The notes under the pieces are model-generated. The model did no database searches. It was not told the DNA's origin and saw nothing but the letters and a program-made list of their open reading frames with translations. A DNA stretch of 6,143 bases from Tardiphaga sp. (GTDB lineage: Bacteria; Pseudomonadota; Alphaproteobacteria; Rhizobiales; Xanthobacteraceae), in the NCBI GenBank assembly GCA_028290765.1, contig JAQGJF010000620.1, positions 1 to 6,143 on the forward strand, written 5' to 3'. Each line of letters opens with the position of its first letter. The stretch's first letter is position 1. The position numbers and the translations under genes were made by a program. This document shows, piece after piece, positions 1 to 5,411 of the stretch.

Positions 1-1311
1 CTGCGCCGGGCGATGGCGACGTTTCGCAATGACGGCACCATCCAGAATTTTGAAGACAAGATGGTCAACAACATGATCGCGCGCGGCTATGACCCGGTGT
101 TTTCAAAAAGCTGTTTCGACCAGATCAAGGGATTCGGCAGCTACGGTTTTCCCGAAAGCCATGCCGCGGCTTTCGCCCAACTGGTCTATGTCTCGTCATG
201 GCTCAAACGTTTTCATCCCGATGCGTTCTGCTGCGGGTTGCTGAATTCGCAGCCGATGGGGTTTTACGCGCCGGCGCAGATCGTCGGCGACGCCCGCAAG
301 AACGGTGTCGAGGTGCGCGACATCGACGTTTCACACAGCCATGGCCAGAACACGCTGGAAGAGCGTAGCGGGGAATACCATGCCATGCGACTCGGCTTTC
401 GCCAGATCGACGGTTTCGAGGTGTTCGATGTCGACGACCAAATGAAGGATGAAATTCCGCCGGCGGATGGAAATGACAAAAAGAAAAAGCGCGAGGACTA
501 TTGGGACCAGCGCATCGTCGCCGCCCGTGCCCGCCGTCGCTTCACCTCGCTGGAGGATTTCGCCCGCGACACCGCGCTGCCCAAGCGCGCGCTGATCCTG
601 CTGGCGGATGCCGATGCGTTTCGCTCCATCGGGCTCGACCGCCGTGCCGCGCTGTGGGCGGTGCGGCGATTGCCCGACGATGTGCCATTACCGCTGTTCA
701 GTGCCGCTACCGCGCGCGAGCAGCCCGACGAGAACGCGCAACCCTTGCCGCTGATGCCGTTGCCGGAGCAGGTGGTGGCCGACTATCAGACCATCCGCCT
801 GTCGCTGAAGGGCCACCCGATGGAATTCCTGCGGCCGATGTTCACGCGCGAGCGCGTGGTGACGTGCGAGGCGATCTCGCACGCCAATGACCGGCAGCGG
901 GTGCGCTGCGCCGGGGTGGTGCTGGTGCGGCAGCGTCCCGGCAGCGCCAATGGCGTCGTGTTCATGACGCTCGAGGACGAGACCGGCATCGCCAATATCG
1001 TGGTGTGGCCCAAGGTGATGGAGCAGTTCCGCAAGGAAGTGATGGGCGCCCGGCTGATCGAGATCGAAGGCCGCATCCAGAGCAGCCCGGAAAAGGTCGT
1101 GCATCTGGTCGCCGACCGGTTGTTCGATCGCTCGCCGGATCTCATGGCTCTCGCCAACGATGCGCTCGGCCGAAAGATCGGCGTGCCTTCCGGACCGGTG
1201 CCGCCCGACTCGCTCAACAACGACCGCGACGGGCTTCCGGAGTATCCACCGCAGAAGCACCGCCATCCGCGCAACGTCCGGATCCTGCCGCAGTCGCGGG
1301 ATTTTCACTAG
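1..1311 (+). CDS. dnaE2: Error-prone DNA polymerase DnaE2/ImuC, C-terminal part (5' end outside window)
   Basis: Alpha-subunit-like DNA polymerase that carries out translesion synthesis with ImuA and ImuB in the SOS response. The reading frame is open from base 1, so the Met at 13 is internal. About 436 codons are visible, roughly the last 40% of a protein usually near 1,100 residues; the PHP domain and catalytic aspartates lie upstream. Visible parts in order: the fingers segment GFGSYGFPESHAAAFAQLVY (about residues 45-65), which is highly characteristic of DnaE-type polymerases; a helix-hairpin-helix region (about 180-215, SLEDFARDTALPKRALILLADADAF); and an OB-fold (about 300-370) with RQRPGSANGVVFMTLEDETG and VVWPKV. 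It ends in the DnaE2-typical HPRNVRILPQSRDFH. A lysine-rich patch (KKKKRED, about residue 160) sits before the helix-hairpin-helix region. The OB-fold motif and the C-terminal tail distinguish it from DnaE1. No imuA or imuB is in view. The call is firm. Confidence 0.96.
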   Translation: MRRAMATFRNDGTIQNFEDKMVNNMIARGYDPVFSKSCFDQIKGFGSYGFPESHAAAFAQLVYVSSWLKRFHPDAFCCGLLNSQPMGFYAPAQIVGDARKNGVEVRDIDVSHSHGQNTLEERSGEYHAMRLGFRQIDGFEVFDVDDQMKDEIPPADGNDKKKKREDYWDQRIVAARARRRFTSLEDFARDTALPKRALILLADADAFRSIGLDRRAALWAVRRLPDDVPLPLFSAATAREQPDENAQPLPLMPLPEQVVADYQTIRLSLKGHPMEFLRPMFTRERVVTCEAISHANDRQRVRCAGVVLVRQRPGSANGVVFMTLEDETGIANIVVWPKVMEQFRKEVMGARLIEIEGRIQSSPEKVVHLVADRLFDRSPDLMALANDALGRKIGVPSGPVPPDSLNNDRDGLPEYPPQKHRHPRNVRILPQSRDFH

Positions 1312-1319
1312 GTCATGTT

Positions 1320-1344
1320 GTCGCGCGATCAAAACGCGCGCGAC
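1320..1344 (+). other. GC-rich stem-loop just after the dnaE2 stop
   Basis: GTCGCGCG at 1320-1327 is perfectly complementary to CGCGCGAC at 1337-1344, giving an 8-bp stem with a 9-base loop. One G-U and one A-U pair can extend it outward. It begins 8 bases after the dnaE2 stop codon, so a role in transcription termination or 3'-end protection is reasonable. However, it is followed by GAAACGTATC and has no U-tract, so it is not a standard intrinsic terminator. A regulatory site for the next gene is an alternative. Confidence 0.4.
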
Positions 1345-1386
1345 GAAACGTATCATTGCATTTCGGGTCGCGGAGGTTCGTTCTTG

Positions 1387-1435
1387 CGAGAGGTTGAATT
1401 GCAGTGACAGGCGCCCTCTCGACAGAGGCCAGCGC
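1387..1435 (+). promoter_or_regulatory. Leader with two mutually exclusive stems around the SD of the 40-aa ORF
   Basis: Three segments compete. CGAGAGG (1387-1393) is perfectly complementary to CCTCTCG (1415-1421), with a 21-base loop. The same middle segment, as CCTCT (1415-1419), also pairs perfectly with AGAGG (1424-1428), the Shine-Dalgarno of the ORF starting at 1436, closing a CGAC tetraloop. Flanking GCGC at 1411-1414 and 1432-1435 can lengthen this second stem across a small bulge. If the first stem forms, the SD is free; if the second forms, it is covered. The complementarity is directly visible, but function as a switch is inference and chance pairing in GC-rich DNA is possible. 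Confidence 0.3.
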
Positions 1436-1558
1436 ATGCTGGAGTTTTGGAATAAATGCTACGAGACCCTGGCGTCGGCGGAAGCGCTGGCCGCCGTCAT
1501 CGTTATCGTCCTGATCGGTTCTGGCCTCATTACGTTTGTACAGGCCCGGCGGCGATAG
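1436..1558 (+). CDS. Small single-pass membrane protein (40 aa), function unknown
   Basis: A short ORF begins with MLEFWNKCYETLASAEALAA, continues through a clean hydrophobic segment at about residues 17-35 (AVIVIVLIGSGLITF) and ends with QARRR. The three terminal arginines predict a cytoplasmic C-terminus and a periplasmic N-terminus. ATG at 1436 is chosen because AGAGG at 1424-1428 lies 7 bases upstream; an in-frame TTG at 1394 is possible but has no better ribosome site. It lies 124 bases after dnaE2 and 120 bases before the next gene, with a structured leader in front. I do not recognise the family. The hydrophobic helix flanked by polar ends, the positive-inside tail and the good SD argue for a real gene, but 40 codons is short enough that chance cannot be excluded. 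Confidence 0.55.
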   Translation: MLEFWNKCYETLASAEALAAVIVIVLIGSGLITFVQARRR

Positions 1559-1668
1559 ATCCGCTGGCGTTGCAATCGGACGCGCGTCCCGCAGGGGGAC
1601 CCCTCCGGAACGCAGGCGATTGTTGTCGTACGCCGCCGTTATCCTTTGTTGCCCGGTGCCACTTGCCA

Positions 1669-1674
1669 GGGGGA
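1669..1674 (+). promoter_or_regulatory. Shine-Dalgarno deciding the start of the 115-aa gene
   Basis: GGGGGA lies 4 bases before ATG 1679 and 7 bases before the adjacent ATG 1682. It makes the farther upstream in-frame TTG at 1646 unlikely, because the SD would then lie inside the coding sequence. The 9-mer CAGGGGGAC around it (1667-1675) also occurs at 1592-1600 in the same leader. Confidence 0.6.
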
Positions 1675-1678
1675 CAAC

Positions 1679-2026
1679 ATGATGGCTTCCAATGCCCGCG
1701 GGACACAGCGAAATACCCCCTCGCGGGAATCGTTCGGCATCCTCGCGCTGTTGAGCCTGCTGATCGCGGCCCCCACAGCCCTGATCATTCGCCTGCTGGA
1801 GCCCGAACTCGTACTGCCTGCGCTCAGCATTCTGCTGTTCACGGATGCGGCGATCGCCGCCGTCGTCGCTCGCAGAAGTCCGCAGAACATCATGCTGTGG
1901 GATATCGCCGGCGCCTTCACCATGATGGGTTGCGCCGCGGCGATTTTCGCCGAACCGGACCAGGTGGCGCTGCTTCTCGAGCCATCGATCGAACCGCATC
2001 CGGATGCGCCGGCCCAGGAAGACTGA
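1679..2026 (+). CDS. Three-helix inner-membrane protein of unknown function (115 aa), coupled to TerC
   Basis: The protein has a short polar, positively charged N-terminus (MMASNARGTQRNTPSRE), then three hydrophobic segments at about residues 18-37, 44-64 and 73-91. It ends in an acidic, proline-rich tail (EPSIEPHPDAPAQED). An RR pair at 65-66 after the second helix suggests a cytoplasmic loop there. I do not recognise a named domain. The stop codon is 3 bases before the GTG of the TerC-family gene, and that gene's SD lies inside the last codons of this one. The two are therefore almost certainly one transcript with coupled translation. This makes a partner or accessory role to the TerC protein a fair guess, but nothing in the sequence shows the function. 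GC-rich codon use matches its neighbours. ATG 1682 is an equally good start. Confidence 0.8.
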   Translation: MMASNARGTQRNTPSRESFGILALLSLLIAAPTALIIRLLEPELVLPALSILLFTDAAIAAVVARRSPQNIMLWDIAGAFTMMGCAAAIFAEPDQVALLLEPSIEPHPDAPAQED

Positions 2027-2029
2027 CCC

Positions 2030-2668
2030 GTGTCTGAATTCTTCACCCCGGATGCCTTGAACGCACTCTTGCAGGTCGTCCTGATCGATCTCGTGCTGGC
2101 CGGCGACAACGCCATCGTCATCGGGCTTGCCGCCGCGGGCCTGCCCCAGGCGCAGCGCGGCAAGGCGATCCTGATCGGCATCGTCGCCGCGACGGTGCTG
2201 CGTATTCTGTTCGCCGGGTTGGCGACGCAGATCCTGCAGATCGTCGGCCTGCTGCTCGCCGGCGGGATTCTGCTGTTGTGGGTGTGCTGGAAAATGTGGC
2301 GGGAGTTGCGCGACTCCTCCAGGCCCGAAGACGCGAAGGCGGCCGCCGAAGCCGCCGCCGGAGTAGATGCTGGGGGCAAGCCCCCGAAAACACTCGCTCA
2401 GGCGTCCTGGCAGATTATCGTGGCCGATGTTTCCATGTCGCTCGACAATGTCCTCGCCGTCGCCGGGGCCGCGCGCGAGCATCCGATGATCCTGATTTTC
2501 GGCCTGGGGCTTTCGATTGCGATGATGGGCGTGGCGGCTTCTTTCATTGCGCGCCTTCTGCACAGCCATCGATGGATTGCCTATGTCGGCCTAGCCGTCA
2601 TTCTCTACATCGCCGTCGAGATGATCTTTCGCGGCACGCTGGATGTCATGAAGGTGGCGTCGACATGA
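2030..2668 (+). CDS. TerC-family integral membrane protein, YjbE-like, probable metal-ion exporter
   Basis: A 212-residue polytopic inner-membrane protein. It has the two-fold acidic signature of the TerC family: DLVLAGDN at residues 20-27 and DVSMSLDN at 133-140. Both have Asp, five residues, then Asp-Asn, within hydrophobic helices of the two homologous halves. About seven helices are visible. A cytoplasmic loop (about 95-125) is alanine- and charge-rich and joins the halves. Members of this family are linked to tellurite resistance, and several export manganese; the substrate here is inferred from family only. Start is GTG 2030, preceded by AGGAAGA (2016-2022) with 7 bases spacing and 3 bases from the preceding gene's stop, so it is translated by coupling. 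In other bacteria this subfamily is often under a manganese riboswitch (yybP-ykoY); I could not see that motif upstream. Length is typical of the short YjbE-type branch. Confidence 0.92.
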   Translation: MSEFFTPDALNALLQVVLIDLVLAGDNAIVIGLAAAGLPQAQRGKAILIGIVAATVLRILFAGLATQILQIVGLLLAGGILLLWVCWKMWRELRDSSRPEDAKAAAEAAAGVDAGGKPPKTLAQASWQIIVADVSMSLDNVLAVAGAAREHPMILIFGLGLSIAMMGVAASFIARLLHSHRWIAYVGLAVILYIAVEMIFRGTLDVMKVAST

Positions 2669-2778
2669 TATGACACGCCATCGCCTTGCTTTCACAGGTT
2701 TCCGGAGCATTCATCGCAGAAACACCGGCTCCCGCGTCGGCGGGCGGCTTCCAAACCGTCGAAAAATGGCCTAACCTG

Positions 2779-2795
2779 CACCTCGTCGCGAGGTG
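2779..2795 (+). promoter_or_regulatory. Perfect hairpin enclosing the Shine-Dalgarno of the 138-aa gene
   Basis: CACCTCG (2779-2785), loop TCG (2786-2788) and CGAGGTG (2789-2795) form a 7-bp perfect stem. The 3' arm contains GAGGTG, the main part of the SD (GAGGTGA, 2790-2796), which is 5 bases from ATG 2802. In RNA the SD would be paired, which should lower initiation unless the stem is opened by heat, a protein, or an arriving ribosome. The pairing is seen; the regulatory role is inferred. Confidence 0.4.
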
Positions 2796-2801
2796 ACGCC
2801 A

Positions 2802-3218
2802 ATGAGATCCCGCGCAAGCAGATTTGCCCATGTTCTGGAACGCAGTGGGCTCGCGATGGCCGGCGCGGCGTGCGGATTGTTCGTGGCCGCCCATGTCGGT
2901 TCCAGCATTGCGCTGCTCACGTCGCTGGGTTTCATCTTCATCATGATGATCGCCGGTGCGGTCGGCTTTTACCTCGGCATCGATACGCCGCCGCTGCCGT
3001 TTCATCCACCGGACAGCTCATGGAGCAAGGTGGATGCGGCCGAACTGCTCAGCGCGCTGGGCACCTTCCTCGCGACGCTGACGGCATTCGTATCGGTCAC
3101 CGTGATCCTGCTTCGCCACGATCCGGCGCTGTTCTGGACCGTCATCATCATGCTGGGATGGACGGTCGGAGTGACCATGCAAACCGTTGCCGGCGCGATC
3201 GCACGTCGCCGGGCGTGA
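2802..3218 (+). CDS. Four-helix membrane protein of unknown function (138 aa)
   Basis: A basic N-terminus (MRSRASRFAHVLERS) is followed by four hydrophobic stretches at about residues 16-34, 37-59, 80-104 and 109-133, and the chain ends RRRA. Between helices 2 and 3 is a proline-rich polar loop (DTPPLPFHPPDSSWSKVD, about 61-78). With basic N- and C-termini, both ends are predicted cytoplasmic. I do not recognise a named family. ATG 2802 is preferred over GTG 2793 because the SD GAGGTGA (2790-2796) overlaps the GTG and is correctly spaced for the ATG. The gene lies 133 bases after the TerC gene on the same strand, so it may be cotranscribed, although a GC-rich stem at 2731-2744 sits between. 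It is convergent with the next gene, 35 bases apart. Confidence 0.78.
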   Translation: MRSRASRFAHVLERSGLAMAGAACGLFVAAHVGSSIALLTSLGFIFIMMIAGAVGFYLGIDTPPLPFHPPDSSWSKVDAAELLSALGTFLATLTAFVSVTVILLRHDPALFWTVIIMLGWTVGVTMQTVAGAIARRRA

Positions 3219-3253
3219 CCATGCATCGATCGCGTCGTCGCGGCGAGAAGCCG

Positions 3254-3541
3254 CTATTCCGGCGAGGCCCCGACCGGAGGTCCGCCCGGCGGCCGGTGCA
3301 GGAAGGTGATGGAGGCGAAAGCGCCGAGCCATGAGCCGACCGCGGCGAAAGCCACATACATCCAGTTCTCGGTATAGCTGATCACGGCATAGGAAGAGAG
3401 CACGTACCAGACGCTGCTCCAGGTCGCGGCGGGCACCCGTCGGCGCGCCACCACCGCCGAGGTGAACATGACATAGACCGCGTCGGTCGCGGCAGTCGCC
3501 AGTAAAACACCGGCAGCGGTCAAGGGATCGATGGCGGCCAT
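3254..3541 (-). CDS. Small multi-pass membrane protein of unknown function (95 aa)
   Basis: Minus-strand gene with start at 3541 and stop at 3254-3256. Hydrophobic segments lie at about residues 8-31, 41-56 and 60-81. They are separated by a basic loop (ARRRVP, 32-37) and a short acidic turn (YTEN, 56-59), and followed by a proline/glycine-rich tail (HRPPGGPPVGASPE). Aromatic residues are frequent (W41, W45, Y46, Y51, Y56, W60, Y62, W71). The start is well supported: AAGGAG (complement of 3547-3552) is 5 bases upstream of the ATG, the best SD in the window. The segment order faintly recalls small membrane domains such as UPF0316/DUF2179 proteins, but I cannot confirm that. The gene converges on the 138-aa gene and stands alone on its strand, with its promoter expected in the 3542-3690 region. 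Confidence 0.78.
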   Translation of the reverse strand: MAAIDPLTAAGVLLATAATDAVYVMFTSAVVARRRVPAATWSSVWYVLSSYAVISYTENWMYVAFAAVGSWLGAFASITFLHRPPGGPPVGASPE

Positions 3542-3688
3542 CGCGGCTCCTTCATGTCGGAGGGGGAAAGCGGGATGCTATGCGCACTGCCGGTCATTTG
3601 GCAGTAGCGGCGTCATGTTTGATATGGTTATTTGGTGATCCTCGACCGGCATGATTGATTGTAACGCTGTATTGTCTATCAACGCGTT

Positions 3689-3713
3689 GTCCCTGCGAAG
3701 GCAGGGACCCATA
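3689..3713 (+). repeat. REP-like palindrome, copy 1
   Basis: GTCCCTGC (3689-3696), loop GAAG, GCAGGGAC (3701-3708) is a perfect 8-bp hairpin, followed by CCATA (3709-3713). The whole 25-base unit recurs in inverted orientation at 3776-3800 with one mismatch. From memory, palindromes of this kind (GTCCCTGCG...CGCAGGGACCCATA) are scattered in high copy in Bradyrhizobium-type genomes between genes. The high copy number cannot be tested from this window. Confidence 0.75.
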
Positions 3714-3775
3714 CGGCGCGGATTATCGTTTGGCCGCTGGGGGTAGATGCCTTTTTCACTTCTGAGGCCAGGGGT

Positions 3776-3800
3776 TATGGGTCCCTGCGTTCGCAGGGAC
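3776..3800 (-). repeat. REP-like palindrome, copy 2 (inverted)
   Basis: TATGG (3776-3780) followed by GTCCCTGCG (3781-3789), TT, CGCAGGGAC (3792-3800). Read on the minus strand it matches copy 1 over 25 bases with a single difference in the loop, and it continues into ACCCCTGGCC, which copy 1 lacks. The hairpin lies 70 bases before the CoA-transferase start, so it may be in its 5' untranslated RNA. Read as protein on the minus strand it gives VVPANAGTHNP, a typical false translation of this repeat. Confidence 0.75.
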
Positions 3801-3870
3801 GACTCGTGGAGAAGTTTTGCGGATCACGATTTCCTCACCCTGAGTTTGGCGAATAACCACGAGCGAACCG

Positions 3871-5268
3871 ATGCGCACCCCCCACCAAATTCTCGCTGAT
3901 CTGTGGACCGGCGCCGGCTTTGATGCTGCCGCGCTCGACGACGTCATGCTGACCGGCGATGAGCCGCAATTGCCGTCGTCGTTTCGCGTCGCCGCCGCGG
4001 CGCAGGCCAGCATCGCGGCGGCAGGGTTGGCGGCTGCGAAGATCTGGCAGTTGCGCAGCGGTCAAGCGCAGACCGTCACGGTCGACATGCGCCATGCCGT
4101 CGTCGAATGCCGTTCGGAGCGTTATCTGCGCGTCGACGGCCAACCGCCGCCGCCGGCCTGGGATGTCATCGCCGGCGTCTACAAAACCCGCGACCGCCGC
4201 TTCGTGCGGCTGCACACCAATTTCCCGCATCACCGCGACGCCGTCTGCAAGGTCTTGAACTGCGCCGCGGAGCGCGACCAGGTCCAGGCCGCGCTGACGC
4301 AATGGGATGGCGAGGCGTTCGAGACCGCGGCCATTGCCGAAGGCGGCGTGGTGGCGCTGATGCGCTCGCATGATGAATGGTCGGCGTTGGCGCAGGCCAG
4401 CGCGATCGCAAAACTGCCTTTGGTCGAGATCGAAAAAATCGGCGAGGCCGACCCGAAACCATGGCCGGCGGGCGACCGTCCGCTGGCTGGCTTGCGCGTG
4501 CTGGATCTGTCGCGGGTGATCGCCGGCCCGGTCGCCGGCCGCACGCTGGCGGCGCACGGCGCCGACGTGATGCTGATGTCCAGTCCCGATCTGCCGGCGA
4601 TTCCCTGGCTCACCATCGATACCGGCCGCGGCAAGCTCTCCAGTTTTGTCGATCTCCGCACCGAAGCGGGGCGGGAGGTGTTGCGCGATCTATTGGCGCA
4701 GGCGGATGTTTTCTCGCAGGGCTATCGTCCGGGCGCGCTCGCCGCACTCGGCTTTTCGCCGAGCGATGCCGCGCGGATCAGCCCCGGCATCGTCACGGCG
4801 TCGCTGTCGGCCTATGGCCATGCCGGCCCGTGGGCGGGGCGCCGCGGTTTCGATTCGCTGGTGCAATGCGCGACCGGCTTCAACCATGCGGAAGGGCAGG
4901 CTGCCGGCGTCGAAGGGCCGAAGGAATTGCCGGCGCAGATGCTCGATCATGCCACCGGCTATCTGATGGCGTTCGGCACCATGATGGCGCGGGCGCGGCA
5001 ATCGCGCGAAGGCGGCAGCTGGCATGTCCAGGTATCGCTGGCGCGAACCGGGCGCTGGCTGTGGGACATGGGCCGGATCGCCGACGGTCTCGCCGCCGAG
5101 GACTTGAAGAGCGACGTCATCACTCCGTGGCTGGAAGATGCCGCGTCGGGTTTCGGACCGCTGCGATCGGTTCGCCATGCCGCGTTGCTGTCGCGGACAC
5201 CGGCTGTGTGGACACGCCCGGCGATGCCGCTCGGCAGTCATCCGCCGCGCTGGCCGGCGCGCGGCTGA
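3871..5268 (+). CDS. Family III (CaiB/BaiF) CoA-transferase, 465 aa, permuted-looking layout
   Basis: Family III CoA-transferases move CoA between carboxylic acids in the cytoplasm through an aspartyl-CoA anhydride. The family's usual N-terminal signature appears here only at residues 204-220 (PLAGLRVLDLSRVIAGP), followed by AAHGADV, GRGK, then RRGFDSLVQCATGF (about 325-338) and LDHATGYLMAFGTMMARAR. Asp359 in LDHATGYL is the best candidate for the catalytic Asp. Residues 1-203 instead resemble the later part of the family: AAAGLAAAKIWQLRSGQAQ (50-67), then WDVIAGVYKTRDRRFVRLH with FPHH, and DEWSALAQASAIAKLPLVEI. The chain ends PAMPLGSHPPRWPARG. I recall proteins of this length and ending in related genomes, so it looks intact. 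The SD is weak (GAGCGA, 3861-3866). No neighbouring gene indicates the substrate; assigning a specific acid would be guesswork. Confidence 0.87.
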   Translation: MRTPHQILADLWTGAGFDAAALDDVMLTGDEPQLPSSFRVAAAAQASIAAAGLAAAKIWQLRSGQAQTVTVDMRHAVVECRSERYLRVDGQPPPPAWDVIAGVYKTRDRRFVRLHTNFPHHRDAVCKVLNCAAERDQVQAALTQWDGEAFETAAIAEGGVVALMRSHDEWSALAQASAIAKLPLVEIEKIGEADPKPWPAGDRPLAGLRVLDLSRVIAGPVAGRTLAAHGADVMLMSSPDLPAIPWLTIDTGRGKLSSFVDLRTEAGREVLRDLLAQADVFSQGYRPGALAALGFSPSDAARISPGIVTASLSAYGHAGPWAGRRGFDSLVQCATGFNHAEGQAAGVEGPKELPAQMLDHATGYLMAFGTMMARARQSREGGSWHVQVSLARTGRWLWDMGRIADGLAAEDLKSDVITPWLEDAASGFGPLRSVRHAALLSRTPAVWTRPAMPLGSHPPRWPARG

Positions 5269-5327
5269 GGGCGCTGTACCGGTGTCAAAAATTTAACGTA
5301 AAATACCGAGGGTGAGCGCCTTTTAGA

Positions 5328-5369
5328 TTGTTTGAAACCCCAATTGGGCACTATTAGCGCAGCGCTGCG
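5328..5369 (+). promoter_or_regulatory. Possible promoter with two palindromic operators before the efflux adaptor
   Basis: TTGTTT (5328-5333) and TATTAG (5352-5357) are spaced 18 bases, a moderate match to a sigma-70 type promoter in a locally AT-rich stretch. CCCAATTGGG (5339-5348) is a perfect 10-bp palindrome inside the spacer. CGCAGCGCTGCG (5358-5369) is a perfect 12-bp palindrome immediately after the -10, near the expected start of transcription. Efflux operons are often repressed by TetR- or MarR-type proteins binding such positions. Palindromes and spacing are seen; promoter and operator function are inferred. The rest of the 5269-5411 gap holds nothing else I can name. Confidence 0.35.
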
Positions 5370-5411
5370 AAAATCGCGGGCGGAATCCTCGTTGAGTACA
5401 CGTCAAGGCCC

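Larger units (their letters stand above)
3542..3870. other. 329-base divergent intergenic region with REP-like pair
   Basis: The gap separates a minus-strand gene (start 3541) from a plus-strand gene (start 3871), so it should carry promoters for both. The portion 3600-3690 is clearly more AT-rich than the genes. GCCGGTC (3589-3595) and GACCGGC (3644-3650) form a 7-bp inverted repeat 48 bases apart, a possible but weak operator pair. Two palindromic repeats occupy 3689-3713 and 3776-3800. I found no -35/-10 pair with good spacing for either gene and no credible small ORF. Confidence 0.6.

Noticed and set aside
1376..1383. GTTCGTTC as an alphaproteobacterial LexA box near the SOS polymerase gene
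   Set aside because: The LexA site in this group needs GTTC, seven bases, GTTC; here the second GTTC follows directly, and the dnaE2 promoter would be upstream of the window.
688..1437. Minus-strand ORF of 249 codons opposite dnaE2
   Set aside because: Lies entirely against the firmly identified dnaE2 C-terminal domain and has low-complexity, motif-free translation.
1559..1678. Possible yybP-ykoY manganese riboswitch upstream of the TerC unit
   Set aside because: Suggested by the YjbE-type gene, but I could not recognise the conserved motif of that riboswitch. Only short G/C-run complementarities (GTCCC 1586-1590 with GGGAC 1596-1600) are visible.
1456..2037. Plus-strand ORF of 193 codons over the 40-aa and 115-aa genes
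   Set aside because: Translation is Arg/Pro/Gly-rich without hydrophobic or domain structure, no SD at its start; the overlapping frames give clean membrane proteins.
1313..2569. Long minus-strand ORF (418 codons) opposite the 115-aa and TerC genes
   Set aside because: Composition is rich in Arg, Gln, Asp, His and Gly with no recognisable motif. It is the mirror of well-supported coding genes in GC-rich DNA.
2731..2744. CCCGC-GTCG-GCGGG stem after the TerC gene as an intrinsic terminator
   Set aside because: Only 5 bp, followed by CGGCTTCC with no U-tract; too weak to annotate as a terminator.
3240..3254. GCGGC-GAGAA-GCCGC stem between the convergent genes as a bidirectional terminator
   Set aside because: Five-bp stem, no U-tract on either strand, and it reaches into the stop region of the minus-strand gene.
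3756..4013. Minus-strand ORF of 85 codons across the second REP-like repeat
   Set aside because: Its end reads VVPANAGTHNP, a well-known spurious translation of this palindrome, and the rest is antisense to the CoA-transferase.
4377..5315. Plus-strand ORF of 312 codons in another frame of the CoA-transferase
   Set aside because: Arg/Ala/Gly-rich out-of-frame shadow; the overlapping frame has clear family III CoA-transferase motifs.
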